DNA of 64,000 nt, from the NCBI RefSeq assembly GCF_020447315.1, contig NZ_JAJADQ010000011.1, positions 1 to 64,000 on the forward strand, read 5' to 3'. Under the pieces are notes generated by a model, which did no database searches, had not been told where the DNA came from, and was given only the letters and a program-made list of their open reading frames with translations. Both the position numbers and the translations under genes were made by a program. This DNA comes from Hymenobacter nitidus. GTDB taxonomy: Bacteria; Bacteroidota; Bacteroidia; Cytophagales; Hymenobacteraceae. Numbering within the stretch: position 1 is the first letter of the stretch; every line of letters starts with the position of its first letter. Of the stretch, positions 26,582 through 34,900 are shown one piece after another.

Positions 26582-27124
26582 ATGCCCCGTCCGCTGCGCA
26601 CCACCACCGTTCCGCACTACCTCGCGCTTATCCGGGCCGGGCTGGGGCTTACCCAGGAACAATTGGCCGGGGCCCTGGGCGTGTCGCGCCACCTGGTCAC
26701 GAAGATAGAAGCCGGGCAGCGAGTATTGCCAGCGTCGGCCGGCATAATTTTGTCGTGGCTGACCCAGGCCCTGCCCACACTGGGCCCCCCGGCGGCCCCA
26801 GGGCCGCTCTTATCAGCCGAAGCGGAGCCCCTCCACAAGCGGGCCGCGGCCGTGGCCTCCGAACTGCAGCAGCTCACGCGGCGGCTGGAACGCGGGCAGG
26901 CCCGGGCCCGCCGCGCCCTCGACTGGCTACAGGCGGCCCCGAAGCTGCTGGCTACCCTGCCCCCGGAAGCCGAGCGGCAGCGGCAGTGGGTAGCGGCTAC
27001 CACGGCTGAGGCCCAGGGCGCTTTGGAAGGGGAGGGCAGCCCGGTGCTGCACCGGCTGCTGATGGCCCGCTTGGCCGGACTGCGGGCCGAGGCGGCGGCG
27101 CTGGCCGGCTACCTGGCGGAATAG
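26582..27124 (+). CDS. XRE-family helix-turn-helix regulator
   Basis: 180 residues. The N-terminal HTH_3/XRE domain is clear: HYLALIRAGLGLTQEQLAGALGVSRHLVTKIEAGQR at about residues 12-46. The C-terminal two thirds are Ala/Arg/Leu-rich and probably helical, possibly a coiled coil for dimerisation. It is monocistronic and stands behind the repeated TTGTCTCC sites at 26491-26573, so it is likely autoregulated. No toxin or restriction partner is adjacent, which makes a toxin-antitoxin or restriction-control role unlikely. Confidence 0.82.
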   Translation: MPRPLRTTTVPHYLALIRAGLGLTQEQLAGALGVSRHLVTKIEAGQRVLPASAGIILSWLTQALPTLGPPAAPGPLLSAEAEPLHKRAAAVASELQQLTRRLERGQARARRALDWLQAAPKLLATLPPEAERQRQWVAATTAEAQGALEGEGSPVLHRLLMARLAGLRAEAAALAGYLAE

Positions 27125-27269
27125 CGCGGACTGGTACGCTAGGCAGTCCTTAGGGGCGGCGCTATGCGCGGGCCGCCGCAGGGCTTTTTCAGGCTGGGTG
27201 CAGGAATGGGTTTCAGGCTCGGGAGAAGTGCGTTGCATAACTGCTGCTGTCGGCCTGCGTATAGAAACG

Positions 27270-27302
27270 GTGGGCTGCCTGGTGATTCAGCAGCCCACTT
27301 TT
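27270..27302 (+). terminator. Rho-independent terminator candidate
   Basis: GTGGGCTGC (27270-27278) pairs with GCAGCCCAC (27290-27298) and is followed by TTTTA. It lies about 145 bp behind the XRE gene and would end its transcript. Confidence 0.65.
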
Positions 27303-27348
27303 ATCCTGTTCTCAACCCGCTGCCCCGGCAGCTTACTTCCCGCAAACC

Positions 27349-27612
27349 ATGGCCAACACCGCAAAAAACAACGATAAGAACCAGAAAGCCGCCGATACCA
27401 AAGGTGCCATCGGCGCTTCGGCCGCCAACCCGATTGACCCCGCTACCACTTCGCCCACCATCGACACCGAAGCCGGCGTGACGATGGGCGACGGTATCCG
27501 CCACCTGCATAGCCTGGCCAAAGGCGACGAGGACTTCATCAACGGCACCGACGACCACGCCGACCGCCGCAACCAGCCCGATGCCGAGCAGGAGCAGCGC
27601 CAGAAAAAGTAA
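27349..27612 (+). CDS. Small hydrophilic protein of unknown function
   Basis: 87 residues, free of hydrophobic segments, rich in Ala, Asp, Lys, Asn and Thr (MANTAKNNDKNQKAADTKG at the start, DAEQEQRQKK at the end). A central part (GDGIRHLHSLAKGDEDFINGT) may be helical. Likely disordered and cytoplasmic. The reading frame is followed at once by a strong terminator, which supports it as a real single-gene transcript. I recognise no family. Confidence 0.6.
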   Translation: MANTAKNNDKNQKAADTKGAIGASAANPIDPATTSPTIDTEAGVTMGDGIRHLHSLAKGDEDFINGTDDHADRRNQPDAEQEQRQKK

Positions 27613-27632
27613 GTTGCCCACCGCTGGCAAAG

Positions 27633-27667
27633 AAAAGCCCCGACCTGCAACAGGTCGGGGCTTTTTT
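27633..27667. terminator. Strong bidirectional terminator
   Basis: AAAAGCCCCGACCTG and CAGGTCGGGGCTTTTTT form a perfect stem with a 4-nt loop, with an A-run before and a T-run after, between the small gene ending at 27612 (+) and the lipoprotein gene ending at 27686 (-). Confidence 0.9.
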
Positions 27668-27685
27668 GTGGGTGAAGCGGCCGGG

Positions 27686-28030
27686 TTACTTTACCATCAG
27701 CGTCCGGACGGCCCCGGACTTTTTGTCGACCTCAAAGGCGGCTTTGTTGGGCATGCGGCCGGCCCAGTCGGTGCGGGGCACCAGCACCTGCCAGTGGTCG
27801 TCGATTTCAAGGGCCGTGGCCGAGTCGAGCACGAACAGGCTGGCGTTGGGCAGCGCCTGCACGTGGCGGCGCACGGCGCTGCGGGCTCCGTCGGCGGTGG
27901 CGGCGCCCAGGTCGGGCGAGGCCGTAGTTTCGGCCGAGGCGGGCAGCATGGAGGTATCATTGCCAGGCGTCTGCTGGCAGCTGGCAGCGCCCAGGGCACC
28001 GAGCAGCAGGAAGGGAAGGGCTTTGAGCAT
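27686..28030 (-). CDS. Small lipoprotein, paralogue of the 28188-28568 product
   Basis: 114 residues with a lipoprotein signal (LLLGALGAASC at the cleavage site) and a short Ser/Thr/Ala linker. The C-terminal ~60 residues (DDHWQVLVPRTDWAGRMPNKAAFEVDKKSG) match the second protein downstream in the sequence (ADAHWLVLVPSLPGDGRKPNTATFEVDKQTG). The fold resembles small PepSY-like or cystatin-like beta domains, but this is not certain. Envelope-anchored; function unknown. Confidence 0.65.
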   Translation of the reverse strand: MLKALPFLLLGALGAASCQQTPGNDTSMLPASAETTASPDLGAATADGARSAVRRHVQALPNASLFVLDSATALEIDDHWQVLVPRTDWAGRMPNKAAFEVDKKSGAVRTLMVK

Positions 28031-28187
28031 GAGGCAAAGTACGGCAGCAAATACTAACCGCCCGGCTTACGGTAGCCGCCGGGCCGTGGTTTACTCATGT
28101 AATGATACGGCCGCCCCCGGCAGCCGCAGTCCTGGAGAACTCCGGTTCAGGACTTTTCAGAGCCTTCCGAAGCTATTGGCCAAGGCG

Positions 28188-28568
28188 TTACTTTGCCGGT
28201 AGGGGTGCAAACCGAACCTGTATATCCCCGGTTTGCTTATCGACTTCAAAGGTTGCCGTGTTGGGTTTGCGTCCGTCGCCGGGGAGGCTGGGCACCAGCA
28301 CCAGCCAGTGCGCATCGGCTTCCCGGGCCGTGGCCGCGTCAAAATCGTACTCCCCGCCTTCGGGCATCTCCTGCAGGTAGAAATTTACGGCGCCGAGCGC
28401 CTGGGCTGCCGTGGTAACCTGGCCACTGGTAGCGTCAGGCGCGGTGGTGGCCGCCGGAGCGGGGGCAGTGGTTTCGGCCGCGGCCGGCGCGTTGGTCTGG
28501 TCGGCCGTCGGTTGGCAGCCGGCCGCACCCACCGCCGCCAGCAGTATTAGGGAAAGGGCTATTCTCAT
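28188..28568 (-). CDS. Small lipoprotein, paralogue of the 27686-28030 product
   Basis: 126 residues with a lipoprotein signal ending AAVGAAGC and an Ala/Thr/Pro-rich linker of about 30 residues. The C-terminal domain shares HWxVLVP...PNxAxFEVDKxxG with its neighbour. The sequence just ahead of both start codons is also similar (TTTGCTGC-N2-TACTTTGCC-N-CATG), so the duplication included the promoter region and the two genes are probably transcribed separately. Function unknown. Confidence 0.65.
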   Translation of the reverse strand: MRIALSLILLAAVGAAGCQPTADQTNAPAAAETTAPAPAATTAPDATSGQVTTAAQALGAVNFYLQEMPEGGEYDFDAATAREADAHWLVLVPSLPGDGRKPNTATFEVDKQTGDIQVRFAPLPAK

Positions 28569-28604
28569 GCGGCAAAGTAAAGCAGCAAATTGCCAGCGGC
28601 CGGA

Positions 28605-29048
28605 TCAGGGCTGTTGCAGGTCGCGGGCCTGAAACTGATAGAGGCGGAAGGAGCGCCGCACGTAAAAAGCCGGAAAGGTAATTTCGCCCTCCGCCCCGTC
28701 GGCAAAGTAAGTTTTGCGGGTTTTGGCCGCAATAGAATCGTAGCGGAAGGTGACGCCCAGCACGTTGCGGCCCGTCGTGTTGATAATCGTGTCGAGGCGG
28801 GTGCGCTGCTGCCGCGACTCGGCTACCACCCGGTGCGGGCCGGGCGGCAGGCGCAGGTAGCGGCTGAGCCGGTCGTCGGTGGTTTTGTACTGCGCCACCA
28901 GGGTATCAAACACCGTTTCGCCGTCGCAGCGCACGGTCAGGTCCACCACTTTCTCCTGGCTGTCGTTCACGACCTGCAGCCGCACCAGCTCGGTAGGGGA
29001 GCAGCCCGCCGCCAGCAGGAAGAAAAGCAGGGAAAGCCACGTACGCAC
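28605..29048 (-). CDS. Lipoprotein of unknown function
   Basis: 147 residues with a lipoprotein signal (SLLFFLLAAGC-S). The mature part looks all-beta (VRLQVVNDSQEKVVDLTVRCDGETVFDTLV, LPPGPHRVVAES) and could be an immunoglobulin-like domain. It is not obviously related to the two lipoproteins beside it. I recognise no family. A hairpin with a T-run follows beyond its start on the other side, at 29100. Confidence 0.6.
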   Translation of the reverse strand: MRTWLSLLFFLLAAGCSPTELVRLQVVNDSQEKVVDLTVRCDGETVFDTLVAQYKTTDDRLSRYLRLPPGPHRVVAESRQQRTRLDTIINTTGRNVLGVTFRYDSIAAKTRKTYFADGAEGEITFPAFYVRRSFRLYQFQARDLQQP

Positions 29049-29099
29049 GCCGAAAGCTACGCAAACGGCGGGTTCAACGGTGGCGCTTGGTACCCCACT

Positions 29100-29138
29100 A
29101 AAAAAGCCCCGACGGCCAACGGGCCATCAGGGCTTTTT
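29100..29138. terminator. Bidirectional terminator
   Basis: AAAAAAGCCCCGACGGCC and GGGCCATCAGGGCTTTTT form a stem with two mismatches and a short loop between the 47-residue gene ending at 29156 (-) and the lipoprotein gene starting at 29048 (-). Confidence 0.75.
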
Positions 29139-29155
29139 CGGTAAGTCGGGGCTGA

Positions 29156-29299
29156 CTATGAGTCCCGACGCTTGCGCTTCTGGCGGCGGCGCTCCTGGGC
29201 CTGCTTTACGCGGCGGTAGAGGGCCTGCTGCGCGGTTTCGGTTGTGGCCGTAGCGCCGGTCTGGTCCTGCTGGGTATTTTGGGTGTTGTCAGTTGCCAT
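29156..29299 (-). CDS. Very small basic-tailed protein (47 residues)
   Basis: An ATG at 29299-29297 opens a 47-codon frame ending in TAG at 29158-29156. The product begins MATDNTQNTQQDQTGATATT and ends with a strongly basic helix (RRVKQAQERRRQKRKRRDS). It is directly followed by the terminator at 29100-29138, which supports it as a transcribed gene. Acidic or neutral head and basic tail suggest nucleic-acid binding, but nothing more can be said. It is shorter than common gene-calling cut-offs. Confidence 0.5.
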   Translation of the reverse strand: MATDNTQNTQQDQTGATATTETAQQALYRRVKQAQERRRQKRKRRDS

Positions 29300-29537
29300 G
29301 ATGAGAATGTTAGGCTGAAACATGAAGGTATGTGGCCTATACTTGGGCTGGCTCCGAAGAGTTTTACCCGCGGCACGAGTTTTCGCGCGAAATTGGCTAC
29401 CCGCGCAAGGTACGCTTAATAACCCATACGCTTGTCGGCACTACGCACCCATTTGCGGGGCCGGGCCGAGCCGCGGCCGGGCCCACGAGCGGCCGAAAAC
29501 CGCCTCTGGCCCGGCCGGACGCCGTTTTTAGCGTGCC

Positions 29538-30785
29538 TCAAGGATTCATCAGCTGGCCGATGAAAAGAATGGCGTTGGTTGATTTTTCCCGAATCATGAA
29601 CAGGCAGGCGCGGTCCACGGACACCGTGGGAGGCACCGACGTATTGATTATGCCCACCGAGGTAACGGCGGCGGCTTCGGTGCCTTCCTCATTTACTTCC
29701 ACGTAGGTCTTGTGCAGCACGTCGCTGATGGCCAGCCCCGAGGTCCGGCCCACCAGCATCCGGCTGAAATTGGCCTGGCCGGAAAAGGCTTCACCCATGC
29801 CCAGCGTTATGAGCATCTCGTTGAGCGAGTTCTTGTACTCCATCTTAAACTTGGGCAGGCGCAACACCAGCGTCGTGGGCTTGGCGCTGCTCAGCCAGCT
29901 GCTGAGCTGGGTGCTGCTGATGGTGCGCGCCAGGTCGTTGACGGTGGTCTGGCCCTGGGGTACTACCAGCGTCATGCTGAACTGCTGGTTGCCGTAGGGC
30001 AGGTCGATAACCTGCTGGGCGGCATCCTGGTAGTAGTGGTAGCTGCCCTTTTGCAGGGTCATAAAGTCGACGCTGGCCGAGCTGCCATCGGCGCGCTTAA
30101 AGGGTGCTTTCTGGGTCAGCTTCGCGTCGAACGGGTAGGTCCAGGTGCCTTTAAAGTACAGGGCGTTAACCAGCACCATCACCTGGTCGGGCGGCAGCGA
30201 CTCGATGATGCCGTCAATCTTGCCCTTGGTTTTGTCGCGCACCCAGCCGTTTATGACGTCCTTGGCTTTAGCTGAGCTGAAGTCCAGCGGCTGCACGGCG
30301 GCCTCGAAGTAGGTGGTGTTTTTCTGCACGAAAGGTGCCTGCAGCTCATACTGCGGGGCGTACCAGATGGAGTTGGCCGCCGTGAAAGTTACGCGCTTGT
30401 CCATGCCGCGCAGCAGTTCGGTCAGGGTCTGGTAGGCCTGGCTGATCTGCTCGTCGGTCTGGGGCTGAAAACCCAGGGTTTGGCGCATGGCCTCCTTTGT
30501 GGTGCCATCGGCCCCGTTGTAGGCCATGGTGAGGGCGGCCGAAATGCTCAGGGGCGAAATAAACACGTTGCCGTTGGCCGCCTTAGCCTGCAGGGCCGCA
30601 AACGAGCGGAAGGCAAAGTCGTTGGCGCTGCTCACGTTCCGGGTTTCCTGGGTGGTGAGGGGCCGCACGACGGGCGTGTTGTCCTCGGCCGGCGTGACTG
30701 GTGCGGCCGTTTCCTTCTGGCAGGCCCCGAGCAGGGCGCTACCAGCCAGGGCCAGCACCGCGAATGTTGCTTTGGTAAGGTTCAT
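29538..30785 (-). CDS. Serpin-family serine protease inhibitor, lipoprotein
   Basis: 415 residues with a lipoprotein signal (LALAGSALLGAC), so displayed on the cell envelope. Full serpin fold with VFISPLSISAALTMAYNGA, NALYFKGTW, LPKFKMEY and the hinge EVNEEGTEAAAVT. The reactive loop aligns without gaps to alpha-1-antitrypsin around SVPPTV, placing P1-P1' at Thr-Ser (GIINT-S). The flexible hinge residues are intact, so it should be inhibitory, with elastase- or proteinase-K-like targets more likely than trypsin. The neighbouring gene (+) encodes a beta-lactamase-like protein. Confidence 0.93.
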   Translation of the reverse strand: MNLTKATFAVLALAGSALLGACQKETAAPVTPAEDNTPVVRPLTTQETRNVSSANDFAFRSFAALQAKAANGNVFISPLSISAALTMAYNGADGTTKEAMRQTLGFQPQTDEQISQAYQTLTELLRGMDKRVTFTAANSIWYAPQYELQAPFVQKNTTYFEAAVQPLDFSSAKAKDVINGWVRDKTKGKIDGIIESLPPDQVMVLVNALYFKGTWTYPFDAKLTQKAPFKRADGSSASVDFMTLQKGSYHYYQDAAQQVIDLPYGNQQFSMTLVVPQGQTTVNDLARTISSTQLSSWLSSAKPTTLVLRLPKFKMEYKNSLNEMLITLGMGEAFSGQANFSRMLVGRTSGLAISDVLHKTYVEVNEEGTEAAAVTSVGIINTSVPPTVSVDRACLFMIREKSTNAILFIGQLMNP

Positions 30786-31018
30786 AGCATGGAGTTTTGG
30801 GTTGGGTAATCAGGCGGAACAGCGCCCACTACAGCGGGCTATAGGGAAGAGGAGCCTCGGGCTGAAATGGTTGCAACGGCAGCGGCGGCCCGGTGGGAAA
30901 GCTAACTGTTCCGGCTGCCAGGCACCCTGGCTGCCCGGCCGTCCGGCTGCAATACCGTATTATTGGCCCACTTACTCAGTTTATTTTGCCGTGGCCGTCA
31001 GGACCTGGCTTCTCAACT

Positions 31019-31864
31019 ATGCTTCGGATGAAACCCAGCCTTTTTCGTTTTTGCTTCCGGGTGCTGGTGCTGGTGTTGCTGACCGGCTTCGGGGCCAGCG
31101 CCCAGCGCATCACGGAGCGCGACTATCAGTCGTATTTTGCCGCCTACGGGCTGCAGGGCTCCTTTCTGGTGCTGGAGGCTGGGGCCAATACGTACACGGC
31201 CTACAACCTGCCACGGTGCCGCCAGGGCTTTTTGCCGGCTTCCACCTTCAAGATTCCCAACACGCTCATCGGGCTGGAAACCGGCGCGGTGAAGGATACG
31301 ACCGAGGTCTTCCGCTGGGACGGAGTGAGCCGCAAGTTTGCCCAGTGGAACCAGGACATGACCCTGGCCCGGGCCCTGCGCGTGTCGTGCGTGCCGTGCT
31401 ACCAGCAGCTGGCCCGGCGCATCGGGGCGACGCGCTACCAGCAGTGGCTGCCCCGGCTGCAGTTTGGCCGCATGGCCGTCACGGCGGCCACCGTCGATAC
31501 TTTCTGGCTGGCCGGTACCTCGCGCATCACCCAGTTCGAGCAAATCGACTTTCTGCAACGCTTGCAGCGCGGGCAGCTGCCGGTATCGGCCCGCAGCATG
31601 GCCCTTACCAAGGCTCTGCTGGTGCTGAGCCGCGGGCCGGGCTGGGTGCTGCGCGGCAAATCCGGCTGGACTATGCAGAGCGGCCACGACAACGGCTGGT
31701 TTGTGGGCTGGGTGGAGCAGGGCAGTAAAACCTACTTCTTCGCCCTGAATGCCGAGCCGGCCAACGGCGGCCCCGCCACCGAAAAATTCGTGCTGGGCCG
31801 CCGCGCCGTCACCGAGCAGATTCTGCAGCGTGAGTTCGGCTTGCTGAAAGCCGAAGCCAAGTAG
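31019..31864 (+). CDS. Class D beta-lactamase-like protein
   Basis: 281 residues from the ATG at 31019 (MLRMKPSLF; an ATG three codons on is an alternative) with a signal peptide ending GFGASAQ. Motifs in order: active-site S75-TFK in LPASTFKIPNTL, SCV (SxV) in RVSCVPCYQQ, the FWLAG tryptophan segment, KSG in LRGKSGW (KTG box) and the GWFVGWVEQGSKTYFFALN strand. The usual YGN is FGR here, and KTG is KSG, so activity on beta-lactams is uncertain. It belongs with OXA enzymes and BlaR-type sensors; lack of a membrane domain argues against a sensor. Confidence 0.88.
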   Translation: MLRMKPSLFRFCFRVLVLVLLTGFGASAQRITERDYQSYFAAYGLQGSFLVLEAGANTYTAYNLPRCRQGFLPASTFKIPNTLIGLETGAVKDTTEVFRWDGVSRKFAQWNQDMTLARALRVSCVPCYQQLARRIGATRYQQWLPRLQFGRMAVTAATVDTFWLAGTSRITQFEQIDFLQRLQRGQLPVSARSMALTKALLVLSRGPGWVLRGKSGWTMQSGHDNGWFVGWVEQGSKTYFFALNAEPANGGPATEKFVLGRRAVTEQILQREFGLLKAEAK

Positions 31865-31964
31865 CAGTGGGCTGATTCCGAAAAGCCAGCCGAAGTCACG
31901 CCCCATGCCCGAGCAAACCGGGAATGAGCTGGTCCGTTCGGCGGCGGTGAAGGTCGGCGCCGGT

Positions 31965-34900
31965 TTACTTCTGCGGGGCAGCTTCCGGCGCTTCCGCTGA
32001 GAAGTCGGCCGGCATACCCGGCGAGGTATCGAAGGCGGAATCGGGGGTGAATCGGTCTTTGAAGCGTGCATACAGGGCATTCATGCCTAGCAGCAGCATA
32101 CCCATCAGAATGAAAACCACCGCCCGGGTGATGGTGCCGCTCTGGCTCAGGTCGAAAAACACCAGCCGAACCAGGCAGATGGCCACGCCGGCCAACGACG
32201 CGTACCGGAAATCTTGGCGGCGCAGCAGCAGGCTGCTCACAAACAAGGCCACCACTTCCAGCATCAGCAGTACCGTCAGCACCGACCGGTCGAAGGACTG
32301 CACCAGCAGCACGGTCAGGGCCACGAAGGCCGGGTAGAGCAGCGCGGCTACCAACTGCCGGGGCCGGAAATGCCCCAACCGGCCCAGACCCGCCAAGCCG
32401 GCTGGCCAGTACACGGGCGCTGCCGGCGCCGCATACGCCTGCAAAGCCACGGCCGCGTAGCCAAACTGCAGGGCCACCGCGCCGGCCGTCGTCAGCCACC
32501 GGATGCTGAGCAGCTGCCCCGGCGCCAGATACCGCAGGGCCACGTAGCTTGTCCAGAGTGGCACCAGCCAGAAAAACAGCAGCCCGTAGAGCCGCAGGCG
32601 CCGTAGCCGCTCGGGTAAGCGGGAGCCTCCCAAGGTGAGGGCAAAGGCCAGAGTTAGCCACAGCAGAGCCTGCCAGGTCAGCGCTACTTCCCGCCACAGA
32701 GTAAAGCTCAGGAACAGCAGCGTCAGCTCGGGCAAATAGGGGTGTAGCAGCTGCCAGCTGCGGTAGCGCGGGCCACTGGTGGGTTCTGCGCGCCAGGCCA
32801 GGCCCGCCAGCACCAGCGTCAGCGCCGCGGCTGTGAGGCGGCGGGCCGGCAGGCGCCACAGGGTTTCGGTGCCAAAAACCAGGTAGGTGAAGTGCCAAAA
32901 CAACGCCAGGGCCAGCACGCCGTAGGCCACGTGCAGCAAAAACCGGTCGGGACTACCCTGGCTGCTCAATACTTCGGCGGTGGCAAAGCGCGTGCGTACC
33001 CACTGGGCCAACCCGGCCGCACCGGCCGCCAGCCCAATCCAGAGCAGCACGGCCAGGGCCTCCGAATGCGGGGCAGCCACGGCCCAGGCCCCAATTGTGA
33101 GGTGCAGGCCCAGCAGGTAGAGCCAGGGCCAGCGCACCTGCCGGTCCCGGTCGGCCCACTTAGAATAAGCTACCCCGACCCCCGCAAGCAGCACCAGCGG
33201 CAGCAGGTAGGCCAGCACCCGGCCCGTGCCGAGCGGTGCTTTTTTCAACAGCACATAGTGCCACTGCAGGCCGTGGTAGCCCGCAGTGGCCAGTACCAGA
33301 CCGGTCCAGAGGCCGGGCACGGCAACGTAGCGGCGCAGCACCAGCAGACCACCCCCGATGCCCACGGCGGCCCAGCCGGCCCAGGTGTGCTCATAGAGCA
33401 GCCCGGCGGCGGCCAGCAGCAGCAGGCCCGGCATGGCCCCCAGCAGGCGCAGGCGGTAGGTAGGGTCGTAGGAGAAGGGTAGGGCATCGTAGGGCGAAGC
33501 GGCCAGGCGCACAGCGGTGGCCTGCGCGGCTGCCGTGGCCAGGGCCGCCACCGTGAGCAGTAGGGCCCGCAACTCCGAACTCAGGCTGCCCGTGCCGTAT
33601 ACCAGCGCGGGCAGGACCACGGCCAGCAGCAGCGTGCCGTAGAGCAGCACCCGATACACCCACCACTCGCGGCGCCAGGCCAGCACCAGCGTCATGAGCA
33701 GCATTTCGAGGTAGAGCAGTACCGTGGTCAGCGGCCAGCTCAGCCCGGCTTCGTGCAGTCCCAGAATGGCCACGCTCAGGAATATCTGGCCCGCCAGCAG
33801 GTGCAGGATTCGAAACCATTCGGCCCCGTTTTGCAGCCACTGGCTCAAGCCAAAAAGCACGGCCGCCGCCACTACCAAGCCCGCAATCAGTCCGGCTACG
33901 GGTGGGTTTGGGGGGCCAAACAGCGCCAGCAGCAGCAGACCCGCCGTGCCCAGGTAGAGCAGCCCAGTGAGGCCCCCGACGCCGTGGTGCAGGCTGTGGT
34001 CGGGCGAAGCGCCTGTTTGGGCGCTCAGCCACAGCTGCCGGGCCAGCAGCTGAAAGAAAACGGCGCTGCTCAGCCCGGCCAACAGCAGCAGGGCTGCGTT
34101 GCGGTGCAGGCTGGACGCCGGCAGTTGGTGCCAGGCAGCACTGCTGAGCAGCAGCCAGCCGCCGGCCAGCAGCGCGCCACCGCACACCAGGCGGAAGGCC
34201 GCCACTTCGGTAGCCCGCCCCAGGAGCCAGGCCAGCAGCAAGGTTTCGAGGTAGAGCATGGCCGCCGTAGCGGGCCACACCAGCCCGAGTTTGTGCAGGC
34301 CCAGAATGGCAACGGTCAGCAGTACTTGGCCGGCAGCCAGGTGCAGGGTGCGAAACCAGGCCGGCTCACCGCGCAGCCAATACGCCAGGGCAAAGATGCC
34401 CCCGGCTGCGGCTGCCGCGCCACCCACCAGCAGACCCGCGGGCGGCGAGATGATACCGAACAACGCCTTGAGCAGCAAGGCCGCCACGCCCAGATACAAC
34501 GCGCCGATAAGCCCGCCCAGGCCGTGGTGCAGGGCCCGGTTGGTGGTAGTAGCATCGTTTTCCGGCGCAAACAGGGGTTGGGAATAAGTCAGCCGGAAAT
34601 AGCCCGCGCCCATACTGCCCGCTAGGAACAGCAGGAAGGCATTGCGGTGCAGCTCGGCGGGCGAGTAGCTGCCGAGGTGGGCCAGCACCATGAGCAGCAG
34701 GCCCGCTCCGGCCAGCAAGGCCCCGGTAGCGGCCACCCGGAACACCAGGATTTCCCCCTCCCGGGCCATGATAAAGGCAATCAACAGGGATTCGAGCAGC
34801 ATGAACAGCCCCACGACCGGCCCCGTGGCGTGCCAGCCCAGCAGGGAAAAGGCCGTAGCCAGAGCCAGGATCAGGGAGATGATGGTGTCGGTCTGGAACA

